A program made the translations under genes and the position numbers. Shown piece by piece: positions 25,817 through 35,910 of a stretch of 64,000 nucleotides of DNA. Source of the stretch: Helopsaltes ochotensis. Lineage: Eukaryota; Chordata; Aves; Passeriformes; Locustellidae. Each line of letters opens with the position of its first letter. Within the stretch, counting starts at the first letter, position 1. The notes below the pieces were generated by a model. The model did not search any database. It was not told the origin of the DNA and worked only from the letters and a program-made list of their open reading frames with translations. The DNA lies in assembly GCA_013400155.1 (NCBI GenBank), contig VXBM01000008.1, positions 124,001 to 188,000 on the forward strand, read 5' to 3'.

Positions 25817-28800
25817 GTAACGCTGCCCGGCGGGGTGGTGGGGCAGACATCCCCCCGGTGGCCGGGGTATGACGGGGGCAGGGTCCGGAGGGGCAGGAGT
25901 CGGGGCTGAGAAGGGCCGCCGGAGGCGAGCGCAGCCCGGCAGCGGGCGGGGGAGAGCCGGTCCTTGCCTCCGCCGCGGAACGGCGGCAGTGGCCGCGCCT
26001 GCCCGGGGAAGTCGGTCAGAGACCCCTCGGAATGCTTGTGGGTGTCCCCGGTCCGGTGCCGGTTTAGCCTGCTCGGTCGCCGGGCTCGTCGAAACTTTGC
26101 CCTCTGCCGACTCCCGATAGGAATCTGGGGCTGCAGAGGACAGTCCCCGCCGTGAGACTGGCAGGAGAACCCCCCCAAATCCTGTGCAACGGGGTTTCTG
26201 TGAAGTTCAGCCCTCAGATAAATTTTTGGGGGCGGTGAGGATCCTTCACTGGGCGACTAAACTTTAGTAAGACCTGATATTGCTTGGAGACTGGTTACTG
26301 ATACTTTAATAGGCACTGCTACTTATTGCATTTTTTCTTAATTATTTGCTGATCTCCTTAGCAACTGAAGTAATTTGCAAGGTTGAAGCTTGGTTGCAGC
26401 TTGATTTACAAAGTAACATGGCAAAAGGGATGAATTTGTTGTTTCACTGATACATATTTCCCTTGTACTCTCTCAGAGGGATAAGAGCTGCAGAGATGTT
26501 GACTTCACGTAGCTGGTTCTGCTGTAAAGAGACTGTTGACTAGTCCAACAGAGGCTCTGCTGTACGTCACCCACTTGCTCTTCTGTGTCTCGGTTTTCTT
26601 TAAGACAAGAGAGTTATCATGTTTTAAGAAAAAATCTCTCTTCAAGGAAATTCATTCTTTAGTGAGGGATTAGTGGAAGATGATAGTTTTATCTGGCTAA
26701 CGTTACTAGGACAAATTAATCTCTAATTCAGCACAGTTGAGGTCTGTGGCAGATGCTGGCCAGAGAGAACACTCCATTTGCCTTGCTGATCTCAGGATCA
26801 GCATGCTGCAAATATGATGTAAAGCCATTTTTTCATCACTATTAGGTCCTGCACCAAGCACAGTTTAGCCCAGTTCAGGGATTTAGTCCAGTGGATCAAG
26901 ACATCTCCCAGATGTAGCTCACCAACAGTCTTTGCTGTTCAATCCATCATGTCACTAAATCTCATGGATTACAATGTTTGGGTAATCTGTATCTGGTGAG
27001 TCAGAGATGCTGAGCACAGCTGTCAGGAAGATTTGATGCAGAGTGCCTTTTCCACTCAGGAGTGATAAAGGCAGAGTAGAGCCTGGAGACTGAGGGAATG
27101 TGGCTGCTGTATGAATATTTCCTCTGACAGTATCCCACACACACAAGGAATGTGAATTTATGCAGACCTTTAAAAATGTAACTTTTTAAAATACTAGTTG
27201 CACAGGTTACCATTAGTCTATATGTAATTAATGGCTGCGTCATGTACTTGAACAGGATTCATAAAGTTGGGACTAAAAGCATGAATAATTCTACTTGTAT
27301 AATATCGTTGTTATAATTTAATAAAACCCCATTCTAAAAATCACTTTTGCTTCTGAGTTCATGAGGAACCTTTGTAAAATGTCATGCTAGAAAAAAAAAT
27401 AGGGCTATGAGAAAACAAACACCTGAGCCATCATTTTTGTATTTCATGTATTGTAATTGACTAGTACAGCCCTAATTCATCTGATATGTGTTATAGGGGG
27501 AGAGCACTTGTGTGGGCAATGGAAGTCAATGAGAGGTGCAGAGATGTATTAATGTCTTGTGGGACTGGGGTGAGACTCAAGAGAAGACAGTCACAGGATG
27601 TGGTGCAAGGGAAGGAGGTAGGGGATGTAGAAATGGTGTGAACCTTCTGGAGGCTGATTGGAGGTCTTCAATGTTTTCGAGTGCTTGATCTCTCTAGGGG
27701 TTCAACACTATTCCTGCAATAGTACAGCAGGCAGCAGGGTTGTATGCAAATACTTGCAATTTCTCTGTGTGGAAAGTACCACCCAGATGTGGGACTATGT
27801 GCCTCACCAATATACAGGAAAATACAGTAGGAATAACATCTACCAATCCAATTTTTTTAACAGTAAAAAGACTAACAGTGTTTGCAAAATCATTCAGGTG
27901 AATTGTGATCGCCAGTCCAATTCACTGCTTCAATTAAGAGATGTGCTACATAAGGATTTTTTTGCAAAGTCTCGAACTGGGAGAGGTAGTTTAGTGTACA
28001 GGTTCCATTGGAGAAACAGCAATAAACCTGAAGGTACTTACAGAGGATGAGAAAACAGGTGTAGATATTATTAATGTCTCATTACTGGGAGAGAGAGTCC
28101 AGAGAAAAGAGTGTTTAGGACATTAGTTGATCTTCAAGTGATAACTGATGGTGAAACTGTATGCTGCCTGGCAGTCCCCTTTTCCATAAGCAGGTCTAGG
28201 TGCTTGTTACTTTTAAAAACAAGACAACAAACAAACAACCCCTCAGAAATAAACAAAAACAACAACAAACATACACATTAAAAAGTTCAAATCCAAGAAC
28301 CAAATCCTTAGCTTCTCTAGAATGTGATTGGTTGTAGTCAACTTTGCTGTTTCTGACCACAGAGGATTTTCCCTATGATAGCAGGATATGTCCCACCTTT
28401 CTTATTGAACAGTTAAGAAGCATGTGCACCATTATTGTTCAGATGAATCATCTCAGGGAGTAATATGCTTTTGGCATTGAACTTAAAATATTGCACTTTA
28501 ACATCACAAAGAAATTATTTCTTTGAACAGAATTCAAAAACAAAACTCCCAACCGTGCCCTTCACTTTCCTATAAATCAGAAAAGGTATCTACCCAGCTC
28601 ATTCAGAAATAATGGTGAAGTACTTGGCTTGGCCAAAGTCTGTTGGCACATGTTAACTGATAATATTCAATAGCAATATCTCTCTTGAGAAAATATGCAA
28701 TATTGAAATTTGTAAAATAAGACTTCTCTACAGCCTGAAGTAGTGTTACTGGGATGAAACAAAATGCCAGGTTTTTTAATATAGGGCTAATTGTGGGCTT

Positions 28801-30888
28801 TGTTCTTCTTGCCACTTAATGCATTACAACCCAGAAATGTTTATGCAGTAAGTTCAAATGATCACATACCCTATAAATATTTATGCTGAACATGCTTGGC
28901 TTTGCAGAACATCCTGGGTAGTATGTGCAAAAGATATGGGGAACACAGGTTGAAGAGCAAGTTGCAGCTCAACAGTCCTACTCTCCAAAAGAGCAAAGAA
29001 CCTGTTGGGAATGTAGACACTACACTGTGAGGTGGGCATGGAAAGGAAGGCTTCTGCTCATGAGAGTACTCTCTAAGTACTCTTGGGTGTCCTGTGGTAT
29101 AATTAGGATGTCTGTAGTTTGGATTTGCCCTGCCAGACAAGGCAAGTTATCTGAAACAGTTTTCATTTTTCAACTCCAGTAACATTTGAAAATGGACAAT
29201 CGAGTTTTCAACCCTTGTGAACTGTTTTTGCTCTTTAGAACTAGAAGGTATTATGCTGATACACACAAGTGACTGATGTCTGCCCATGTGATTTGGTTGC
29301 AGACTAGCTTGGAGTTTCTGATGAGATAATTGTAGGCATGGACAGAAGCAAACAGGCAAAGTTGTCTACTGTATTAAATTTGGTAACCCTTACAAACATG
29401 AGCATTGATCTAGTATGTTGCATTTGGAGTATCTCCATGATCACAGTTATATTCAGCATGGGAGATGAGTTTTTTAAGTGCCATTCACTTGAAAGTCAAT
29501 TACATTAGAAACTGGGCTGCACAGCTGGCAGAATCAGGCATTCACACATTAGTGGGAAAGGCAACCTTTGCAGCAACTGTTCATCTCCTGTTTTGTGGAT
29601 GCTTTATAATACAGTCTTCAGGTGCCTGGTTTTGTGATAATGTACTTTTCGGATGCCTTGCTTCATACAGTAGACTAACTAAATGAGCAATTACTAAACA
29701 CCTTTTTCATCTGCCAGTGTGTTTTCATTGTGCCTTATGTCTGTATGCCGTACAAATTTACACTTGGTACAGAATTATTTTTGATGGCAGTTTCTCTAAT
29801 GCTTCATAGGCTTCACCCTCTAGAAGAACTTGTATCTGTTAATTGTTGTTATAGACTAAACTAGCAAAAACAACTAAGTAAGGAGCTTAGGACTGGTTTA
29901 AAAATAGTCCTCTGGATTCCTAACTTTCCAATGAAAACCCCATGCAGTTAGAGGCTTCAGGAGGCTTTAAAAGCCTAGAAGAATTTATGAATCCTGATAT
30001 TAAACTGTAATTCAAACCAATCAATTTATTTTTACAATATTTCTATAGCTAAAATCATGTTAGTATATCCCTTGTATAAACAAGGTATCCCTATGCAATC
30101 AGAAGTGCCAGACAGTCACAGCATTTTGACTCTCATCTCAGCACTTCCTCAGATCAATCCTTCCCAAATTTAACATGCAGAGGTTCCTTATTTTATAAGT
30201 GCAAACTGGTGACTGTAATATGCTCATTATTTTGTAGTGGTCACTAGTTCACATAGTTTGCCTGATCTCACAGGAATTCTGTGGCAAAGGCTAGGACAGC
30301 TGCAGATCTCAGGGATCAAGCTCTTGATGTACTCACCCATTCTTTTCCCTAGTCTTCCTCAGAACCTGTGCACAGTATCAGGGAAGGTTTTTGTGGGAAA
30401 ATTGAGCAATCATGCAACAAAGGACTGCATATAAAATCTAAAATGGAAAGAAAAATGTAATTCTGACACTTTACTTTTGAGCATTTGACTTTTGCAGTCT
30501 TGCAATTCTCTTAATATTTTTTTGGAGTTTTTTTGGAATGCAAACAAAGCCAATGTATATATAAGTTCTTGTGAAAGGTAAAATGTCCCATTTTCCCATG
30601 CTGCCTTCATATATCTTCTTTTAATGGGTCATTAGAAGGTTCAGCTCTTTAGTTTCATAGCACATCATCTACCACTTGACTTAAGAGTGGATCTGTCAGC
30701 AGAAGGCAGCAGCCTGACAGACTGGCAGAGGGTTACAGAAGAGGGAAATAAAGAACTGAGGAGGAGTGAAAATTTTTGCTTTTGGCATGTATGAATTAAT
30801 TGCATCAGTAATCTTAGGTTCTTAAGTAGCAGATGTAAATTCTTTGGAGAGGTGTGCTCCAAGATTTACCTTTACAAACTCTTGTTTG

Positions 30889-31265
30889 TCTTCTGCTTAG
30901 TCCTCTTCTTTCCCTTTACACCCTCCTCATCTGCTTTTCCAGTCCCGTATGCCTTAACCGACTTCTGCATTCTCAGACTACCTCCTCAGTTTCTTTAGTA
31001 ACAGTGATGATGCTCCATTAGCATGCACCTCTCCTGGTTTTGCACTTCTTTCCCTACGTGTCTCTTACCCTTCTTTCTCTCTCCCCTTCTTTCACTATCC
31101 CTCTGCCTTGCTGCCCTCCACCATTTAGGTCTTGATTTTAATTTTTTTGCCCTCAAGGGTCATCTTTTCTTCATCCATTTTGCATCATCAGAGAATACAA
31201 TTACTTCTTTTATTCCCCTCCTTTCCATCCGAGGCTCCTTCTTTCTCCTCATCCCACTGTCCACA
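30889..31265 (+). repeat. Pyrimidine-rich (CT) tract
   Basis: The + strand is strongly enriched in C and T, with stretches such as ctttctctctccccttctttc, and passes into a possible 3' splice site (ctccaccatttag|gtc, about 31,115-31,128). It could be simple low-complexity DNA or the polypyrimidine tract of an unannotated leader exon. Confidence 0.5.
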
Positions 31266-32241
31266 GGCTCCTGGCCATAGCCAGTATCAGCAGTGCAGAG
31301 CAGACATTACAGGGTTTGTCCTGCTCAGATACTGTTCCAGCTGGTGGGTGAGATTGGAAAAATGAGTTTGGGTAATAATGAGGGGGCTGAATACCTCATC
31401 TGAACTGTGAAGGGGTGATGATAATCAATGCAGATTAACTCACCTGTGAATTTACTGACAAACTCTAAACAGGTACCAGGAAGAGCAGGAATGAACAGAA
31501 ATGTTTATTCCTCTGCTACGCGTGTGTATATTTTCTCAGAAGATAATAAAAAGCACATCTCTTAGCATGGAATCACTACTGTGCCAAATCTTACATCCCT
31601 GTTTCAAACAATACTGACTCTAAAATATTCTCAGAAAAGAGTTTGGTTGGGGTTTTTCCTATCTACATACAAGCAATTTTTTTTCTTTACTAAGTTTGGA
31701 GAAACAGCTGATTCATCCTTACTGAATGTTCCCAAAACTTGTGCCTGGGGTACACATTAGGCACAGATTTCTTCCTCATTCCTTATATTGGCAAAGGTAG
31801 AAGAAGCAGAATACAAAATATTTTTATTGAACAACTTTAATAACTTTCAAAATAGGCTGTTGCTACCTGAACCATAAGTTACTGAACTAAAAAAAAAAAA
31901 AAAAAAAAGAAAGAAATTCATATGACATTTAAAGCTAGAAAGGCTGAGAAAATTCTTTGCTTGAAAACATGTGACATTTTCTGATTGTAAAGAAAAGCAT
32001 GTTGTAACTGCTTCCCACCAGACAAGAAAAGAAACAGTTTAGGATGAGGCTTTTTCTTTTTCATACTGGGAATTCTGTCTGTGTTGGTGTGGAAACAGGT
32101 ACGGGATGCCATTGCCAAGTCATGCTCCTCAGAGGAACAGTTCCAGGTTTTTTTTTAATGAACTGTCAGAAAGTGCATTACTTTGTCCAAGACTGAAGAA
32201 TAGTTGCATTCTTTTTGAAGACAAAAAACCCCTGTATCTAC

Positions 32242-32264
32242 TATATATATATATATATATATAT
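32242..32264. repeat. (TA)n dinucleotide microsatellite
   Basis: About eleven TA units lie some 270 bases upstream of the AMIGO2 ATG, inside the predicted intron. Length is likely variable. Confidence 0.9.
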
Positions 32265-32458
32265 TTACACATGAATGCAGAATTTCATGTTTACATAAAA
32301 CCAATGTTAGGTTTACATCACCTTAGAACTAGATTTTACCATTAATTGTATGAAACCCTAAGGATTAATTCCCTGTATTTTCAAAAGGCATAGGAAATCA
32401 TGCAGAGTATGAACGGTAAATGTTAACGTGCTGTACCTCTGTATCCCTCTTTTGACAG

Positions 32459-32531
32459 CAACGAGTGCAAAGCTAACTGCACAAGTAATCTGTGGCAAGG
32501 AGCACTGGGAGACAGCTAAAAGACAGTGACA
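32459..32531 (+). other. AMIGO2: AMIGO2 terminal-exon leader segment (5' UTR)
   Basis: A good acceptor (pyrimidine-rich tctgtatccctcttttgacag) ends at 32,458, giving 73 bases of leader before the ATG. This segment contains no ATG. An in-frame TAA at 32,517-32,519 excludes any N-terminal ATG extension of AMIGO2 from upstream. A TGA at 32,527-32,529 in another frame closes the predicted upstream ORF 2 two bases before the main ATG. Confidence 0.65.
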
Positions 32532-34094
32532 ATGTCTTTAAACTGGCGGACACTTCCTACTCGACTTGGAGTTTTTAAAGTGAACTGTAAAGGACTCGCA
32601 TGCCTCTTGCTCTTCACCGTGAGTGTTTGTGGCAGTGCTCCGGGGATGTGTCCAGCAGCCTGCATCTGTGCCAGTGATATAGTAAGCTGCACAAATAAGA
32701 ACCTCACTCGAGTGCCAGGAAATCTTTATAAATGTATGAAAAGGCTGGATCTGAGTTATAACAGAATTGGTATTTTGGAGCCTGAATGGGTCCCAGTGCT
32801 GTCTGAGAAACTGAACACTTTAATAGTCAATCATAATAGCATTAGCAGCATTAGCACTGGAAGCTTTTCCACAACTCCGAATCTGAAGTATCTAGACTTG
32901 TCATCCAACAGCCTGAAAACACTGGGCAGCCCTGTGTTTCAGGAGCTAAAGGCGCTGGAGGTTCTCCTGTTGTACAACAATCAAATAACACAGATCGAGT
33001 CTTTAGCCTTTGGAGGATTGCACAAATTACAGAAACTGTACCTAAGCTACAACTTGGTCTCTCATTTCCCACTGGACTTATATGTTGGAAAGTATAAATT
33101 GACAGACCTTGTGTTGCTGGACATTTCCTTTAATCACATCCAGACGATGCCTATTCAGCGCCTGAGTTCAGTGCCAGCCAAACAACTTAGTGGAATTTAT
33201 CTTCATGGCAACCCATTCTATTGTGACTGTGTCCTGTACTCCGTGCTAATCTTCTGGTATCAAAGGCATTTCAGCTCAGTAGTGGACTTCAAAAATGAGT
33301 ACAGCTGTTTGTTGCAGTCAGACCCAAGAGGTTATAACAAACTGCCTCTACTGCACGACAACGTTATGAATTGCTCTGAAAGTACCGTCAACAGCTCTTT
33401 CCAAGCCTTTGGGTTTATTCATGATGCCCAGGTTGGTGACAGGCTGATTGTACACTGTGACAGCAGAATCAGCGATACAGGCACACAGTTTGTTTGGGTT
33501 AGTCCAGACAATAGATTGCTGGAGCCAGACAGGGAGACCGATAACTTCAAGGTGTTTCCTAATGGCAGCCTGGAGATAACAGATGCCCAGCTAGAGAACT
33601 CAGGGCTGTATTCCTGCATTGCAATAAATAAGAAAAGACTATTAAATGAAACCATAGAGGTCAGAATAAATGTTAGCAATTTCACAGTGAACAGGTCCCA
33701 CGCTCATGAAGCATTTAATACAGCTTTTACCACCCTTGCTGCCTGTGTGGCCAGTATTATTTTAGTGCTGCTGTATCTCTATCTGACCCCCTGCCCGTGT
33801 CAGTGTAAGGCAAAAAAGAAGAAGAAGCTGAACCAAAGCAGTGCCCACCCATCCATACTGAATTCCGCACTGCCGCAAGAGCTGCCAGCCGATGAAAAGA
33901 AGGCCAGCACTGGGAAACGGGTGGTGTTCCTGGAACCCGTGCACGAACCAAAACAGAGTCAGAATGGGAAGGTAAAACTGTTTCCTAATGACAGTGTCAT
34001 TACAGAGAGCATCTTAAAAACTACTCGAACAAAATCTGACTCTGACTCTGTCAACTCTGTGTTCTCAGATACACCTTTCATGCCGCCAGCTTAG
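32532..34094 (+). CDS. AMIGO2: AMIGO2, amphoterin-induced protein 2
   Basis: This intact single-exon frame encodes 520 residues (human form 522). AMIGO2 is a type I membrane adhesion protein of the LRR-Ig family that binds homophilically and to other AMIGOs, promotes neuronal survival and marks specific neurons, for example in hippocampal CA2; it also supports PDK1-Akt signalling in endothelium (family knowledge). Seen here: signal peptide about 1-37 (core GLACLLLFTVSVCG); LRR N-cap cysteines 40, 44, 46, 53; about six LRRs from 68 to 225, for example RLDLSYNRI and YLDLSSNSL; C-cap cysteines 231, 233, 259, 281; one Ig domain with C309, W322 and C362; N-glycosylation sequons at 57, 280, 287, 344, 372, 380, 383 and 387; membrane helix about 398-419; juxtamembrane CPCQC and a lysine run (428-432); conserved tail KSDSDSVNSVFSDTPF. 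The ATG at 32,532 has A at -3 and aligns with the human start (MSL...TLPT.LG). The GTG two codons earlier is not a plausible start. Confidence 0.98.
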   Translation: MSLNWRTLPTRLGVFKVNCKGLACLLLFTVSVCGSAPGMCPAACICASDIVSCTNKNLTRVPGNLYKCMKRLDLSYNRIGILEPEWVPVLSEKLNTLIVNHNSISSISTGSFSTTPNLKYLDLSSNSLKTLGSPVFQELKALEVLLLYNNQITQIESLAFGGLHKLQKLYLSYNLVSHFPLDLYVGKYKLTDLVLLDISFNHIQTMPIQRLSSVPAKQLSGIYLHGNPFYCDCVLYSVLIFWYQRHFSSVVDFKNEYSCLLQSDPRGYNKLPLLHDNVMNCSESTVNSSFQAFGFIHDAQVGDRLIVHCDSRISDTGTQFVWVSPDNRLLEPDRETDNFKVFPNGSLEITDAQLENSGLYSCIAINKKRLLNETIEVRINVSNFTVNRSHAHEAFNTAFTTLAACVASIILVLLYLYLTPCPCQCKAKKKKKLNQSSAHPSILNSALPQELPADEKKASTGKRVVFLEPVHEPKQSQNGKVKLFPNDSVITESILKTTRTKSDSDSVNSVFSDTPFMPPA

Positions 34095-34171
34095 TTTGCT
34101 GTCTGTGTTTGTATCGTGAAGTTCCATTTCTGAATACCTCCTTTGCCTGTAGCAAACCATCAGGACAAACA

Positions 34172-34177
34172 AATAAA
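34172..34177 (+). terminator. AMIGO2: Proximal AATAAA poly(A) signal candidate
   Basis: A canonical hexamer 78 bases after the AMIGO2 stop, followed by an A-rich stretch and ggtatgttttgtc, which is mildly GU-rich. It could yield a short-UTR isoform. Confidence 0.35.
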
Positions 34178-35551
34178 AAGAGATAAAATGTTTTAAAAAA
34201 AAAGGTATGTTTTGTCAGTCCTTGAACTGCGTCTCTTCTCTGTACAGGCCATGCAACAGTGCTACCTCGTTCAGGAAAAGCAAACAGCTTGTCATTATTG
34301 TGAATGTCTTTAAATGCAAGCTTAGCCTTGCTTTTACTTTCTGGTCCATACACAGAAATTTCTCGTGCATGTTTAGAGACACTTTCAGTGCATGCAGCTG
34401 ATTCTGCAGAGGCTGACCCCTGTGCAACACCCAGTCATGCTGATAACTCAGCTCTTCTGAAGTGTGCTCAGAAGCAACTTACAGCTAAGGAGAAAGCTGT
34501 CCAGACTTTCTACAATTCCTTTCACAGGCTCATAAAATTTTTACGTAAAATCAATACGGGAAAAAAGTCATGATTTTTCTTGGACTGCTTGTCACAAAAG
34601 GATTACATTTGCCACCAGAACGCCTAGCAGCACTGGGTTAATATTTGTGGTCTTCAACTCATAATGTATTTGCAGATAATGTCTTAAAAACATCAAATGA
34701 GGGGCATTGTAATAATTTTTTTCAAAATGTCATCATGAGATTACTTGTGAAATGTGCTTGTATTTGTTTATAAATGTTTCATGTAATGAAAACAGGTAAA
34801 AGTTAACATGCTACCTTTGCAGTTGCCTCAGTCAAAAAATGAAAGTTGTCAGGCATGAGGACTTACACAAATCAGCAGTAACTAATTAAGCTATGATAAC
34901 TGGATTGATTATAACCAGTTGTCTTAACCTCCACTTCTCACTGTATGCTTGGCATCACATGTGGTAAACAAATCTGCCACCATCACCAGGGCTCCTGCTT
35001 CATTTTAGGGGTGAGTGACTTCTCTTCAAAGATAATTGTGAAATCAGGGAAATACTTATTTTTTTCAGAGGCACATGGTGTCTGCAGCCTTATTAAATTT
35101 ACCTCCTAAAGTTTTTTCTTAAAAGAGGAAATGCAGTATTTGGACAAACTCATGAAAATATAGAAGACTTCATACACTCTAAATTCAGAAAACACAAATT
35201 TTACCTAGACTTGACCCTTGTCTTGTATGTACTGCTTTCTTCCTTGCATGTGTCACAAAATTTATGAGTCTGGTAAAACTGACCGGGACTGGTTATGCAG
35301 TGTAAGTTGCATGAAGCATGTATTATAAGAAGCATTCTGTTCTATTCACTTTTTCTTTTTCTGTTATATGTGCCTCTTTTTCTTTTTTAAGCTTGCTTAC
35401 CTTGGGGCTGGGCTGGACTTTTCCAGTCTTACTCACATTATTAAGTAGCAACTTCAAAGGACTTTCTCAAGTAATTACAACTTACCAAAGACAAGTAAAT
35501 GGAGCATGTCTGTCTCATTCTTTTTGGGGGGAATATACTGAAAGGGTATAG

Positions 35552-35557
35552 AATAAA
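35552..35557 (+). terminator. AMIGO2: Distal AATAAA poly(A) signal candidate 1
   Basis: A canonical hexamer in gaataaactc with CA dinucleotides 5-20 bases downstream. A U/GU-rich segment (ttttttgtgatttcttttgagaggtgtgt, about 35,637-35,665) lies somewhat far downstream. Confidence 0.4.
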
Positions 35558-35883
35558 CTCAATCAGAATCAAAGGGCTTCATGCTATGGCACCTGTAATT
35601 TATTTTTAAGAACCTTACTGTAACAGCCACTTGCCATTTTTTGTGATTTCTTTTGAGAGGTGTGTCAACATGCTAAAGCTTATATCTAGCTGAGCCAAAA
35701 CTATTGATTTGCTACAGAGAAATCTTGATGCTAATTGTTGGAAGACAAGCTATCTGACAAACAGATTAGCTTAGGAAACAGTGTCTCTGTATTGTGTACA
35801 AAGTATATGGAATTATAAAAGAGCTGGAGGTATCAGATATTCAGGGAAATGGAAAACAGAAATTATTTTTCTAGGTAGAGGAT

Positions 35884-35889
35884 AATAAA
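35884..35889 (+). terminator. AMIGO2: Distal AATAAA poly(A) signal candidate 2
   Basis: A canonical hexamer in gataataaatattg with a U/GU-rich element (gtcttttatttgtac, then atctgtgtaaat) 30-60 bases downstream, the normal spacing for CstF binding. On local sequence it is the best-formed poly(A) site of the three. Confidence 0.45.
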
Positions 35890-35910
35890 TATTGAGGAGA
35901 TGAAGATGAG

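Larger units (their letters stand above)
25100..26180. promoter_or_regulatory. CpG island, probable AMIGO2 promoter
   Basis: G+C content and CG frequency rise sharply here compared with the AT-rich flanks. The sequence contains GC boxes (aggggcggggcggggg, about 25,381-25,396), many CGG/CCG runs and a TATA-like site. It is the only CpG island in the window and lies about 6.4 kb upstream of the AMIGO2 ATG on the same strand, so it is the natural promoter for that gene. CpG-island promoters are often bidirectional. In mammals, as I recall, the divergent neighbour PCED1B starts close to AMIGO2, so minus-strand transcription from the left edge is possible. A minus-strand donor-like site (CCCC|GTGAGC, intron side starting at 25,144) fits this but is unproven. 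Long open frames on both strands here are GC-composition artefacts that cross the gap. Confidence 0.75.
25817..32458 (+). other. AMIGO2: Predicted AMIGO2 leader intron
   Basis: The inferred intron runs from GTAACG to the acceptor TTTTGACAG at 32,450-32,458. It is AT-rich with no recognised gene, CR1 or LTR. Contents include a pyrimidine-rich tract at 30,889-31,265, an A20 run at 31,889-31,908 and a (TA)n microsatellite near 32,242. An open frame of 130 codons at 27,658-28,050 begins with TTG and resembles nothing known. Further leader exons could lie inside. The length is well above that of the compact human gene as I recall it (a few kb). Confidence 0.4.
34095..35910 (+). other. AMIGO2: AMIGO2 3' UTR (end inferred)
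   Basis: The sequence after the TAG is AT-rich with no further recognisable coding sequence. It carries three AATAAA hexamers, described separately. The first, only 78 bases after the stop, would give a very short UTR. The two distal signals give UTRs of about 1.47 and 1.8 kb, closer to what I recall for mammalian AMIGO2. The exact end needs RNA evidence. Confidence 0.5.

Noticed and set aside
25141..26178. 345-codon minus-strand open frame in the CpG island
   Set aside because: It runs across the 85-N gap, is Arg/Pro/Ala-rich from GC composition, competes with several other frames in the same DNA and matches no family I know.
27658..28050. 130-codon + strand open frame in the leader intron
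   Set aside because: It begins with TTG, not ATG, has no recognisable domain or signal and is within the length expected by chance in 64 kb read in six frames.
32526..32531. GTG-initiated two-codon N-terminal extension of AMIGO2
   Set aside because: Nuclear vertebrate genes rarely use GTG, the ATG at 32,532 has A at -3 and aligns with the human start, and an in-frame TAA lies at 32,517.
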